From Bradyrhizobium sp. AUGA SZCCT0158 (GTDB taxonomy: Bacteria > Pseudomonadota > Alphaproteobacteria > Rhizobiales > Xanthobacteraceae), in the NCBI RefSeq assembly GCF_018130065.1, contig NZ_JAFCME010000018.1:1-64000 (forward strand): a DNA stretch of 64,000 nucleotides. The letters are read 5' to 3'. The notes under the pieces were generated by a model. That model saw only the letters and a list, made by a program, of their open reading frames with translations, had not been told where the DNA came from and ran no database searches. A program made the translations under genes and the position numbers. This document shows, piece after piece, positions 33,378 through 41,493 of this stretch (position 1 is the first letter of the stretch; each line of letters opens with the position of its first letter).

Positions 33378-35246
33378 CTAGAACGCCTTTGCGGCGTCCG
33401 GCCGGTGCTTGTTCTTCGGCACGAAGCCGGAGCGCGTCGCTTCGCGCTGCTCGCGCACCCAGACCTCGCGGTTGGGGTGCAGGCCGCCGCCGCGGGTGGC
33501 CGGCACGGCAGAGAGCCGCGCGCGGTGCAACAGGCGGGTGTCGGCGACGCCGCAGTTCGGGTGCAGGCCGCCATTGGCCGCCACCACCTTGTCCCAGGCA
33601 GCCTTGCGCGCCTTCAGAACGGCAGGATCCGCCAGCGCCGTGCAGTTGAGTTCGTTCTTGTTGAGATCGGCGATGATCTCGTCGCCGTCCTCGACGAAGG
33701 CGATGGGGCCACCGAGGCCGGCTTCAGGGCCGACATGGCCGATGACGAGGCCGACCGATCCGCCGGAGAACCGCGCATCGGTCATCAGCGCCACCACGAT
33801 GCCGCGCTCGCGGCACAGCGTCGTGATGCGCGAGGTGGGATCGAGCATTTCCGGCATGCCGGGCGCGCCGCTCGGACCCTCGTAGCGCACGATGATCATG
33901 TCGTTGTTCTGGAAAAGGTCGGGCGTCTTGTCGAGCGCCTCGAGCAGTCCCCGCTCGCCTTCGAACACGCGCGCTCTGCCGCGGAACAGATTGTCTTCCA
34001 GACCACCCTCGACGCCCGCCAGTTTCAGAATGGCGGAAAATTCCGGCGACAGATTGCCGCCGAGAACGCGCAGGCCCCCGGTCGGCTTGTAGGGCTTGGC
34101 AACGGTGTAGATGACCGTGCCGTCGGCGGGTTTGGTTTCGAGGCGCTTGACCTGTTCGGCCAGGGTTTCGCCGGTGCAGGTCATCACGTCGCCGTTGAGC
34201 AGTCCGGCTTCCAGCAGTTCGCGGACGATCACCTGCACGCCGCCGACGGCGTCGATGTCGACCATCGAATATCTGCCGTACGGCCGGGCGTCGGTGAGGA
34301 CAGGCACGACGTATTGCGACAGATGGTTGAACTCGGCCGGCGTCATCACTTCCTTCCAGAAGTCGGCAAAGCCTGCGGCGCGCGCGATCTCCGGCGCATG
34401 CAGCGTGACGTTGGTGGAACCGCCGATGGCCATCGCGACGATCACGGCGTTGCGGATCGAGTCGCGCACCACGATGTCGCGCGGCTTGAGGCCCTTCGCG
34501 ATCATCTGCGCGAGGTAGCCGACGAGCTGGTCCGGAAACTCCTTGAGGCGGCGGGGATCGTCGGACGGCGGCGCCACCATGTGCAGCGGCTGCATGCCGA
34601 CGACGCCGATGAAGGTCTGCATGGTATTGTAGGTGAACATGCCGCCGCAGCTGCCGTAGCCGGGACAGGCATGGCAGGCGATGTGGTGGCGGTATTCCGC
34701 GTCGGGATTGCCGGCGACCTGGTAGGCGCTGACGATGTCGAGCTTCTCGCCGGTGTTCGGATCGGTGCCGGGATGGATCGCGCCGTCGGACATGATGATC
34801 GCGGGCTGATTGTGCTCGAGCAGCGCGGCCAGGGTGCCGACCGGCGGCTTGTCGCAGGCGACCACGGCGATGGTGCCGAGCAGCCCGGTGGCCTCCAGAT
34901 GTTCGCACAGCGCGTCGTGCGTCACTTCGCGCCCGATCAGCGAGTAGCGCATTTCGCGCGTGCCGTTGCGGATGCCGTCCGAGGTCGCAATGGTGTATTC
35001 CGGCTGCACCAGGCGCAGCTTCATCTGGCCGGCGCCCTTGCCGACATGGCTCTTCAGGCTGGCATGGATCGCATCGACCTTCGCCATCACCCCCATGTAG
35101 CACTGGCTGTCGCCCTTGGTGCCGACCACGCCGACCGAGGGCTCGTGGATCAGGTCCGGATCGACGCCCAGTTCGCGCGCAATCCCGATGGTTTGGGCCG
35201 TGCGGCCGGGATGGCGGTCGATGAGGACGGGCTTCGAATTTGTCAC
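33378..35246 (-). CDS. Dihydroxyacid/sugar-acid dehydratase, IlvD/Edd family
   Basis: 622 residues from a GTG preceded by GGAAGGA. Iron-sulfur cluster Cys are visible: GTKGDSQCYMGVM, VVACDKPPVG and YGSCGGMFTYNTM. Also IMSDGAIHPGTDPNTG, AIGGSTNVTLHAPEIARAAG and the C-terminal TDARFSGGSVGLVIGHVGPEAGLGGPIAFVEDGD (key TDARFSGG...GHVGPEA). Longer than IlvD (about 560), and the family branch contains arabonate/xylonate-type dehydratases as well as IlvD paralogues, so I do not call it IlvD. A TetR gene lies upstream on the same strand. Confidence 0.88.
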   Translation of the reverse strand: MTNSKPVLIDRHPGRTAQTIGIARELGVDPDLIHEPSVGVVGTKGDSQCYMGVMAKVDAIHASLKSHVGKGAGQMKLRLVQPEYTIATSDGIRNGTREMRYSLIGREVTHDALCEHLEATGLLGTIAVVACDKPPVGTLAALLEHNQPAIIMSDGAIHPGTDPNTGEKLDIVSAYQVAGNPDAEYRHHIACHACPGYGSCGGMFTYNTMQTFIGVVGMQPLHMVAPPSDDPRRLKEFPDQLVGYLAQMIAKGLKPRDIVVRDSIRNAVIVAMAIGGSTNVTLHAPEIARAAGFADFWKEVMTPAEFNHLSQYVVPVLTDARPYGRYSMVDIDAVGGVQVIVRELLEAGLLNGDVMTCTGETLAEQVKRLETKPADGTVIYTVAKPYKPTGGLRVLGGNLSPEFSAILKLAGVEGGLEDNLFRGRARVFEGERGLLEALDKTPDLFQNNDMIIVRYEGPSGAPGMPEMLDPTSRITTLCRERGIVVALMTDARFSGGSVGLVIGHVGPEAGLGGPIAFVEDGDEIIADLNKNELNCTALADPAVLKARKAAWDKVVAANGGLHPNCGVADTRLLHRARLSAVPATRGGGLHPNREVWVREQREATRSGFVPKNKHRPDAAKAF

Positions 35247-35372
35247 AGCTAGTTCCTTCCCGGCGGGGCTCGTTCGGTCGATATTAGAAACGATTTAAGG
35301 CGCACCTTATAGAGCGCCGACCTCAGGGAAGTCACGCGGAAGTCACATGCCCGATAGCTGGTATGCTGCCAC

Positions 35373-36101
35373 CTAGGCCCCCGGCGGCCGGGGCACGGAC
35401 CCGCGCAGCATCGCGTCCAGCAGCTGGTCGGCCGACGTGCCCTCGGGCAACCGCTCCAGAATGCCCGTGAGCCGGCCGTCAAGCAGCAGCGTGGTAAAAC
35501 CATGCACCAGCGACCACGCGCGCGCGATGGCGGCGGCCTGATCCAGCGACAACCCATCCTGTGGAATCTGCTCGTGCCGGCTGGCACCGACACCGCGGGT
35601 CAGCCCCGCGAACGCGGCATCGGAGGCCTCATGCAGCGAGGGGCGCGAATAATCCAGTCGTGCGCTGCGGAACATCACGCCGTACATGCCCGGATGCGCC
35701 TGCGCATAGGCGACGTAGGCTTTGGCGCTTGCCAGCCCCTTCATCATCGGATGCGTTTCGCTGTTGCCGGCGGCGACCATGGCCTCGTTGAACATCCGAA
35801 AGCCGATCGCCGCGAGTTCGCTGACGAGGCCGGTGAGATCGCCGAAATGATGGGTCGGTGCGGCATGTGACACGCCGGCTTCGCGCGCCACCGCGCGCAG
35901 CGTCAGCCCCGCCAGCCCGTCGCGTTCCAGCACCCGCTCTGCCGCCTGCAGCAGGGCCTCGCGCAGGTCGCCATGATGATAGGGCGTATCGCCCGCAGAT
36001 TTGCGCCGCCGCACGGCGGGCCGTTCGGCAGCCGCCCTTGCCGGCTTGCGCGTCCGCGCGACGGTGCGGACCACTTTGTTTTCTCTCGACGTTTTTGCCA
36101 T
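35373..36101 (-). CDS. TetR-family regulator of the carotenoid-oxygenase regulon
   Basis: 242 residues from the ATG at 36101; the frame runs to 36185 but AAGGGGTTCAA fits this start and the longer version would overlap the operator. An Arg/Lys-rich extension precedes a TetR HTH (DTPYHHGDLREALLQAAERVLERDGLAGLTLRAVAREAGVSHAAPTHHFGDLTGLV) and a C-terminal ligand domain of the TetR_C_33/WHG type (MYGVMFRSARLDYSRPSLHEAS). Two 19-bp palindromes lie 31-103 bp upstream of it, between it and the divergent carotenoid oxygenase gene. It most likely binds these and represses itself and that gene. Confidence 0.88.
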   Translation of the reverse strand: MAKTSRENKVVRTVARTRKPARAAAERPAVRRRKSAGDTPYHHGDLREALLQAAERVLERDGLAGLTLRAVAREAGVSHAAPTHHFGDLTGLVSELAAIGFRMFNEAMVAAGNSETHPMMKGLASAKAYVAYAQAHPGMYGVMFRSARLDYSRPSLHEASDAAFAGLTRGVGASRHEQIPQDGLSLDQAAAIARAWSLVHGFTTLLLDGRLTGILERLPEGTSADQLLDAMLRGSVPRPPGA

Positions 36102-36131
36102 TTGAACCCCTTGCGAATCCTTATAGCCGCA

Positions 36132-36204
36132 ATTTTTACACTGTAAAGATTTTGCTTGACGATGGCTGGCATGCCCTGTAGTCATATCTTTACGTTGTAA
36201 AGAT
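36132..36204. promoter_or_regulatory. Divergent promoter with two TetR-type operators
   Basis: Operator 1, ATTTTTACACTGTAAAGAT (36132-36150), and operator 2, ATCTTTACGTTGTAAAGAT (36186-36204, 8-bp perfect arms), are 54 bp apart. A TTGACG hexamer at 36156-36161 lies just after operator 1 and the likely -10 (TAGTCA region) just before operator 2. Binding at both would cover the promoter of the oxygenase gene and could loop. Operator 1 also lies close to the TetR start. Confidence 0.85.
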
Positions 36205-36224
36205 CAAACCGGGAGGAAGCGACG

Positions 36225-37628
36225 ATGCTCGATCAAGTGGCGACCAACGCGGCGCGGACCAATCTGGCGCCGATACCGATGGAATGCGACGCGCCGTTCC
36301 TGAAGGTCACCGGCGAATTGCCGCGCGAGCTCAACGGCACGCTCTATCGCAACGGCCCCAACCCGCAATTCGAGGCGCCCGGCGCCCACTGGTTCGTCGG
36401 CGACGGCATGCTGCACGCCTTCCATCTCGAGAACGGCCGCGCCAGCTATCGCAACCGCTGGGTCCGTACCCCGAAATGGCAGGCCGAGCATGATGCCGGC
36501 CGCGCACTGTTCGGCGGCTTCGGCCGCAAGCTGCCGGGCGCGCCCGCTGATGTCACCAATGACGGCGGCGTCGCCAACACCAACATCATCTTCCACGGCG
36601 GCCGCCTGCTCGCGCTGGAAGAAGGCCATATGCCGACCGAGATCGAGCCGGGTACCCTCGAGCGTATGGGCTATTGCGACTACAAGGGCGCGATCGCAGG
36701 CCCCTTTACGGCGCATCCCAAGATCGACCCCGTCACCGGCGAAATGGTGTTCTTCGGCTACAACGCCGCGGGCCCCTTGACCCCTGCTCTGTCGTTCGGA
36801 TCGGTCAACGCGTCAGGCGTAGTGACGCGGTTCGATCGTTTTGAGTCGCCCTATGCCAGCATGGTGCACGACTTCATCGTCACCGAAAATCACATGCTGT
36901 TTCCGATCCTCCCCATCACCGGCAGCATGGAGCGGGCGATGCGCGGCAAGCCGCCTTACGCCTGGGAGCCGGAGAAAGGCGCCTATGTCGGCGTCATGAA
37001 GCGCACCGGTTCGGCGAAAGACATCGTCTGGTTCCGCGCCGAGAGCTGCTACGTGTTCCACGTCATGAACGCGTGGGAGGAAGGCGGCCGCATCATCGCC
37101 GACGTGATGCAGTTCGAGGAAGCGCCGCTGTTCACCCACCCCGACGGCTCGCCGACGGACCCCGAAAAATCGCGCGCACGCTATTGCCGCTGGACCTTCG
37201 ATCTCTCCGGGAATACCGACCGCTTCACGCAAACCTATCTCGACGACCTCACCGGCGAATTCCCGCGCATCGACGATCGGCGCGCGGGCCTTGCCAGCAA
37301 CCACGGCTGGTACGCCTGCGCCAATCCTGACCTGCCGATGTTCGGCGCGCTGTCCGGCATCGTGCATGTCAACGGCAAGGGCAATCGAAAAGGCAAATAT
37401 CACCTGCCCGCCGGCGACACCATTTCCGAACCGGTTTTCGTCGAGCGCGGCGAAGACGCCGCCGAGGGCGACGGCTGGCTGCTATCAGCGGTCTGGCGCG
37501 CACGGGAAAACCGCAGCGACCTTGCGGTGTTCAACGCGCAAGATGTCGAAGCCGGACCGGTGGCGCTGGTGCATCTCGGGCATCGCGTGCCCGATGGTTT
37601 CCATGGCAATTGGGTGAGTACGACCTGA
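36225..37628 (+). CDS. Carotenoid oxygenase-family dioxygenase
   Basis: 467 residues; RPE65/CCD family beta-propeller. The four iron-ligand histidines are visible: His164 (FTAHPKID), His215 (ASMVHDFIV), His279 (CYVFHVMNAW) and His460 (DGFHGNW). RNGPNPQFE and FVGDGMLHAFHLENG are family signatures. Cleaves a C=C bond of a carotenoid, apocarotenoid or stilbene-type compound using O2; the substrate is unknown. GGGAGGAAGC is the ribosome binding site. Strong operators upstream suggest repression until an inducer binds the divergent TetR protein. Confidence 0.92.
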   Translation: MLDQVATNAARTNLAPIPMECDAPFLKVTGELPRELNGTLYRNGPNPQFEAPGAHWFVGDGMLHAFHLENGRASYRNRWVRTPKWQAEHDAGRALFGGFGRKLPGAPADVTNDGGVANTNIIFHGGRLLALEEGHMPTEIEPGTLERMGYCDYKGAIAGPFTAHPKIDPVTGEMVFFGYNAAGPLTPALSFGSVNASGVVTRFDRFESPYASMVHDFIVTENHMLFPILPITGSMERAMRGKPPYAWEPEKGAYVGVMKRTGSAKDIVWFRAESCYVFHVMNAWEEGGRIIADVMQFEEAPLFTHPDGSPTDPEKSRARYCRWTFDLSGNTDRFTQTYLDDLTGEFPRIDDRRAGLASNHGWYACANPDLPMFGALSGIVHVNGKGNRKGKYHLPAGDTISEPVFVERGEDAAEGDGWLLSAVWRARENRSDLAVFNAQDVEAGPVALVHLGHRVPDGFHGNWVSTT

Positions 37629-37928
37629 GAGTCTGACTCAAAAGCGATCAATGAAATAGCGCCCCATATCGAACGTCGTCATGCCCGGCCTTGTGCCGGG
37701 CATCCACGTCTTGGCTTCCATGAAGCAGGAAAGACGTGGATGGCCGGGACAAGCCATGACGAAAAGCGAATCATTTTCGGACAGTTAGGGAGCGCCCGAA
37801 TGCTTTTTCGGTTAGACTCTGATTGAGATCGCGTCGTGTTCGACGATTGCGACAACATCAAGCTGCGCAACGCTGTTCGCTGCACAACCAATTGCAATTA
37901 CTTATTGTTTTTTGATCCGACCACATTT
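37629..37928. repeat. Spacer with palindromic repeat, family D
   Basis: CGTCATGCCCGGCC... to ...CATGACG (37677-37761), with ATCCACGTCTT/AAGACGTGGAT inside, is a copy of a compound palindrome that recurs at 46479-46550. The rest of the spacer up to the operators at 37929 shows no gene. Confidence 0.8.
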
Positions 37929-38000
37929 ATTTTTACACTGTAAAGATTTTCCTTGACGACTCCTCAGCCTGCCCCTAGGGTATCTTTACGATGTAAAGAT
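37929..38000 (+). promoter_or_regulatory. Second TetR-type dual-operator promoter
   Basis: ATTTTTACACTGTAAAGAT (37929-37947), identical to operator 1 of the regulator, and ATCTTTACGATGTAAAGAT (37982-38000), 53 bp apart, flank a TTGACG at 37953-37958. The bases between (TTTCCTTGACGACT) also follow the first promoter (TTTGCTTGACGATG). The start codon of the next gene is 18 bp downstream, so this promoter drives the membrane-protein pair. Confidence 0.85.
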
Positions 38001-38017
38001 AGCCCTGAGAGGCTGCC

Positions 38018-38578
38018 ATGACGATCTTCCTGATTCTCGCCCCCTACGGCGCCTTCGCACTGCTGATGCTGGTGACTTCGGCCGATGTCGCCCTGTTCGG
38101 CGCCGCCGCGATCTGCCTCGCCGTGATTGCATACGACATGGCGCGCGGACGCTCGCTGAAGATCCTGGGCGTGGGCTCCGTCGTGGTCTTTACCGCGATC
38201 GGCGGCTACGTCACCGAGATCGATCCCGACCTCAGCGTCTCCGGCGTCAAGCTCGCGGTCGATGCCGGAATGTTCCTGGTCACGCTGGGCTCGATCGTGG
38301 CCGGCAAACCCTTCACGCTGCAATATGCGCTTGAGGTGGTCGACGCCGAAACCGCGAAACTGCCCGGCTTCATCAAGGCAAACTACATCATCACCTGGGC
38401 ATGGACCGGCGCGATGCTGCTGATGATGGCCGGCAATGCCGCGCTGATCTATGTGCCGGGCCTGCCGCTGTGGGCGGGACTGCTGGTCGCATGTGCCGCG
38501 CGCAACAGCGCGGTCTATTTCACCAAATGGTATCCCGAATACCGCAAGGCGAAGTACGCCCGCCAGCGCCTTGCCTGA
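38018..38578 (+). CDS. Membrane protein in the TetR regulon
   Basis: 186 residues with about five hydrophobic helices (FLILAPYGAFALLMLVTSADVALF, ILGVGSVVVFTAIGGYVTEI, VDAGMFLVTLGSIVAG, ITWAWTGAMLLMMAGNAAL, LPLWAGLLVACAAR) and a conserved-looking end (YFTKWYPEYRKAKYAR). ATG with GAGAGG. Not recognised as a named family; it resembles a shortened relative of the septation-type membrane protein that follows. Under the same operators as the carotenoid oxygenase. Confidence 0.7.
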   Translation: MTIFLILAPYGAFALLMLVTSADVALFGAAAICLAVIAYDMARGRSLKILGVGSVVVFTAIGGYVTEIDPDLSVSGVKLAVDAGMFLVTLGSIVAGKPFTLQYALEVVDAETAKLPGFIKANYIITWAWTGAMLLMMAGNAALIYVPGLPLWAGLLVACAARNSAVYFTKWYPEYRKAKYARQRLA

Positions 38579-38633
38579 GACACACCAAGATATCGATCTC
38601 TCCGAGCCACCGCATTCAACAGAAGGCAGCGCG

Positions 38634-39188
38634 ATGAAAGACGTATTCGCAAGATTAGGCGCCGACTTTTTCTCCACCATCGTGTTCATCGCGATCTATC
38701 TCGCGACCGATAACGTGTTGCTGGCGACCGGCGTCGCGATCGCAGGCGCCATCGGCCAGGTGATCTACTCCCGCATCAAGGGCAAGGAACTCGGCTACAT
38801 GACCTGGGCCAGCCTCGGGCTCGTGATCGTGCTCGGCGGCGCCACGCTCTTGACCCACGATCCGCGCTTCGTTCTAGCGAAACCCGCGATCGGGCATTTT
38901 GCAATCGGCGTCATCATGCTCAAGCGCGGCTGGATGCTGCGCTATATGCCGCCGATCGTGACCCAGACCATTCCGGAATATGTCACCGCCGCAGGCTACG
39001 TCTGGGCCGGGCTGTGCTTCGTGCTCGCCGCCGGCACCATCGGCGTCGCGATGACCGGCGACATGAAGCTGTGGACGTTCTATGTGACCGTCGTCCTGAT
39101 CGGGGCCAAGATTGCTCTGTTCGCCGTGCAATATGTCGCGTTCCGCGTCCTGGTCGGCAGCCGCATCCGCGCGGCCGCCCGCGCGTAA
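38634..39188 (+). CDS. Inner-membrane protein, septation protein A (YciB/IspZ)-like
   Basis: 184 residues, about five helices (STIVFIAIYLATDNVLLATGVAIAGAIGQVIYSRIKG, LGLVIVLGGATLL, GHFAIGVIMLKRGWMLRYMPPIV). The D-FF-x-IVFF/YLAT-D opening and GWMLRYMPP fit the YciB family, which affects cell-envelope integrity and septation. ATG has AGAAGGC upstream. It lies 55 bp after the previous gene, so it is probably cotranscribed and under the TetR-type operators. A housekeeping yciB would not normally be regulated so, so this is probably a specialised paralogue. Confidence 0.75.
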   Translation: MKDVFARLGADFFSTIVFIAIYLATDNVLLATGVAIAGAIGQVIYSRIKGKELGYMTWASLGLVIVLGGATLLTHDPRFVLAKPAIGHFAIGVIMLKRGWMLRYMPPIVTQTIPEYVTAAGYVWAGLCFVLAAGTIGVAMTGDMKLWTFYVTVVLIGAKIALFAVQYVAFRVLVGSRIRAAARA

Positions 39189-39294
39189 TACGGTAAAACA
39201 ACAGGGTTGGGCTTGCGCGGCAAGATGGGTTATACCGCCGCCGGGAGAACTCAGAACCATTCCGGTTGCTGGGAAATGTATTGGGGAGACCAAG

Positions 39295-39594
39295 ATGGCC
39301 GTGGACGGAAACTGGGATATCGTCATGACCACGCCGATGGGCGAGCGCAAGGCGACGCTGACGTTGAAGAATTCCGGTGGCACGCTGACGGGCACGCAAG
39401 GCGCCGACGGCAATTCCGGCGAAATCTTCGACGGCACCGCCAATGGCGACGACGTCGCCTGGAAGATCTCCATCACCAACCCGATGCCGCTGACGCTCGC
39501 CTTCACCGGAAAAGTTTCCGGCGACAGCATGTCCGGCGAAATGGGTATCGGCCCGATGGGAAGCTTTCCGTTCACGGGCACCCGGGCCGCCTGA
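39295..39594 (+). CDS. Small beta-rich hypothetical protein
   Basis: 99 residues from the ATG with GGGGAG upstream. Strongly repetitive beta pattern: VDGNWDIVMTTPMGERKATLTLKNSGGTLTG and DDVAWKISITNPMPLTLAFTGKVSGDSMSGEMGIG (key repeat: GNWDIV/GTLTG/WKISIT/SGEM). This lipocalin-like or DUF-type pattern is common in alphaproteobacteria. Soluble, no signal peptide. Function unknown. Confidence 0.7.
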   Translation: MAVDGNWDIVMTTPMGERKATLTLKNSGGTLTGTQGADGNSGEIFDGTANGDDVAWKISITNPMPLTLAFTGKVSGDSMSGEMGIGPMGSFPFTGTRAA

Positions 39595-39598
39595 TACC

Positions 39599-39620
39599 GA
39601 GGGAGCGGCTTCGCTCCCTC
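39599..39620 (+). terminator. Hairpin between two plus-strand genes
   Basis: GAGGGAGCG-GCTT-CGCTCCCTC: 9-bp perfect arms, 4-base loop, 5 bp after the stop of the preceding gene. No U-tract; may be a terminator or an attenuating hairpin ahead of the SH3 gene, which starts 13 bp later. Confidence 0.5.
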
Positions 39621-39632
39621 GCTGTTCGATCC

Positions 39633-40325
39633 ATGCAAAAGACTGCACTGCTTTCAATCGCCGTCGTCGCCTCCCTGGTGACGGCGGCGATCGCACAATC
39701 CGCGCCCGAGCCCGAGCCGGCATGGCGCGCCAGCGCGCTGGCGCTGGTGCCGGCGGGCTTTATCGCCGGCGAAGCTTACCGCACCGCTGATATGACCGGA
39801 TACCTCGTGGTCTATCCGGCAAACGCAAACGACCCCAAGTCCCCTGCCAGCGTGTTCGCGGCACGCCAGGTGCTTGTCGTGAGGCTCGACAAGGACGGGC
39901 GCGCGCTGTCCGCGGAATTGAAGCCGCGCAGCGACGCCACGCGGGGCAACCGCGACACCACGATGACCGATCCCGACGGTCAGGAAAGCGAGTTCGCAAA
40001 ATCGCACGCCGAACTCGCGGCCAAGCGCGCGAAGCTGCCTGATGGTGCCGAGCCCTGCAATCTCGGCGCCTGGTCGGAAGATCGCGATCCAAAAGGCCTC
40101 AACGTCCGCACCGAGCCGTCGGTGAAATCGCGCGTGCTCGGCACGCTGCCGCCGCCCTATCGCCTGAAGATGGGTGGTAGTGAGAACACGCCCGAAGACG
40201 GCTGGCTGACCGAATTCCGCATCATCGGCTTCAAGGACGGCTGGTGGGGCCTCGTCGAAAGCCAGGACGGCGTGCGCGGCTGGTGGCGCAGCCTGTGCTC
40301 CAACCAGGTGACGAATTGCAGTTGA
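39633..40325 (+). CDS. Exported SH3-domain protein
   Basis: 230 residues with a Sec signal (KTALLSIAVVASLVTAAIAQS). The C-terminal part has a bacterial SH3 fold: GLNVRTEPSVKSRVLGTLPPPYRL and WWGLVESQDGVRGWWRSLCS, typical of periplasmic peptidoglycan- or protein-binding SH3b modules. The middle part is uncharacterised. ATG at 39633 is the first M of the signal peptide. Confidence 0.78.
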   Translation: MQKTALLSIAVVASLVTAAIAQSAPEPEPAWRASALALVPAGFIAGEAYRTADMTGYLVVYPANANDPKSPASVFAARQVLVVRLDKDGRALSAELKPRSDATRGNRDTTMTDPDGQESEFAKSHAELAAKRAKLPDGAEPCNLGAWSEDRDPKGLNVRTEPSVKSRVLGTLPPPYRLKMGGSENTPEDGWLTEFRIIGFKDGWWGLVESQDGVRGWWRSLCSNQVTNCS

Positions 40326-40335
40326 GGCAGCTCAG

Positions 40336-41022
40336 TTAAAACCAAATTTGCATCGGCAAGTCGTGCGCGTCCTGCCGCGGCGATCCGACGCTGCCTGCAG
40401 GTTCGCGCGCGGCAATCGCCACGGCGCAGGCGTCCAGCACATCGTCACGCTTCGCGCCGGTGCCGATCCGCGCCTTGCTGAGCCATTGGTCGATATCGCC
40501 GAGCCCGCTTCGTTTGAGCAACATCCGACGATGCGAATCTCCTTCCTCGGATTTCTTCGACGGCAAGGGTTTGTTTGCGTTCAACCGCAGAAACACCAAT
40601 TCGGGATGAACCTCGCGGACATCAAGCGCGCGATGCGCACGCAGGAACGCATCTACCTCCATGATCTTCGGTCCGAGATGCCAGAGCTGGCGCGACACGC
40701 GCTTCTGGCCGCGCCGCAGGCATTCCCTGTTCGCTTCGTCGGGATTGTCGAAGTCTTGCCAAATCCAGCGCCGCGCGCCCGTGAAAACGCGCGAGGTGTG
40801 CGGGCGCAATTTATCGCGGGCAAGCAGATCGCACGCGCGCTCGCCGTCATCGGCCATGCCGATGGGGATGTCGATCCCCGCCCGATCGAACGGGCGAGAC
40901 AACGCTTCCGAGACATCGCGATGGAAGGAAATTTCGTGTCTGCCGCCTTCAAGACGCACGGCGACCCAGCCGTTGCTGAATCCATCAAGGCCGACGGCAC
41001 TGCAGCTCCCGCCCGCGCTCAC
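40336..41022 (-). CDS. DUF429 family protein (RNase-H-fold)
   Basis: 228 residues from a GTG that overlaps the MaoC stop (GTGA). DUF429 signatures: AVGLDGFSNGWVAV, GIDIPIGMADDGERACD, ARDKLRPHTSRVF, EVHPELVFLRL and KRDDVLDACAVAIAA. The acidic residues in VGLDG, IDIPIG and DDVLDACA fit a nuclease-like RNase H fold, which is a fold-level prediction. Third gene of a fumarase-MaoC-DUF429 unit. Confidence 0.85.
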   Translation of the reverse strand: MSAGGSCSAVGLDGFSNGWVAVRLEGGRHEISFHRDVSEALSRPFDRAGIDIPIGMADDGERACDLLARDKLRPHTSRVFTGARRWIWQDFDNPDEANRECLRRGQKRVSRQLWHLGPKIMEVDAFLRAHRALDVREVHPELVFLRLNANKPLPSKKSEEGDSHRRMLLKRSGLGDIDQWLSKARIGTGAKRDDVLDACAVAIAAREPAGSVGSPRQDAHDLPMQIWF

Positions 41023-41462
41023 TTCGGCCGGCTTGGCACGATCGCAATCGGATTGAAGGTGTAGACCGCCTCACCCTTTTGATTGTAGGCGGTCCATTTC
41101 ACGCGGGCGACGCCGTGCGGTTTTGAGCGCGAGGGCGTCAGCTCCACCACCTCACCTTCAAGGTGAATGGTGTCGCCGGGCCGCACCGGCTTCAGCCAGC
41201 GCAGATCGTCGACGCCGGCGCCAAGCAGCGGATGCGGCCCGAACGGCTTTGAGTTGGCGGCGAGCCGCATCGCGATCGCGGCCGTATGCCACCCGGACGC
41301 GGCAAGGCCGCCGAGGATGGACTTCTTCGCCGCTTCCTCGTCGAGGTGGAACGGCTGAGGGTCATACTCCTGGGCGAAGCGGATGATATCTTCCTTCGAC
41401 ACCACAGCGGTGTCGGTCTTGAAGCGCATACCGACCTTCAGGTCGTCGAACCACTCGACCAT
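41019..41462 (-). CDS. MaoC-family hydratase/dehydratase
   Basis: 147 residues, a single hotdog. DLKVGMRFKTDTAVVSKEDIIRFAQEYDPQPFHLDEEAAK carries the (R)-hydratase motif with the D-x5-H catalytic pair (Asp in YDPQPFHLD). SGWHTAAIAMRL and GVDDLRWLKPVRPGDTIHLEGEV are conserved. Hydrates an enoyl-CoA, probable (R)-specific. GAGGG before the ATG. It is 32 bp after the fumarase stop and overlaps the next gene. Confidence 0.88.
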   Translation of the reverse strand: MVEWFDDLKVGMRFKTDTAVVSKEDIIRFAQEYDPQPFHLDEEAAKKSILGGLAASGWHTAAIAMRLAANSKPFGPHPLLGAGVDDLRWLKPVRPGDTIHLEGEVVELTPSRSKPHGVARVKWTAYNQKGEAVYTFNPIAIVPSRPK

Positions 41463-41493
41463 GCTGCCCTCGATGCTCTTGAATGACGCGCCC

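Noticed and set aside
33378..35246. Naming the dehydratase IlvD
   Set aside because: It is longer than usual IlvD and its branch includes sugar-acid dehydratases; no branched-chain amino acid genes are adjacent.
33321..35252. 643-codon plus-strand open frame opposite the dehydratase gene
   Set aside because: It is antisense to a clearly recognisable IlvD/Edd-family gene and has the His/Arg/Gly-rich composition produced by GC-rich third-codon positions. No family resemblance and no ribosome binding site.
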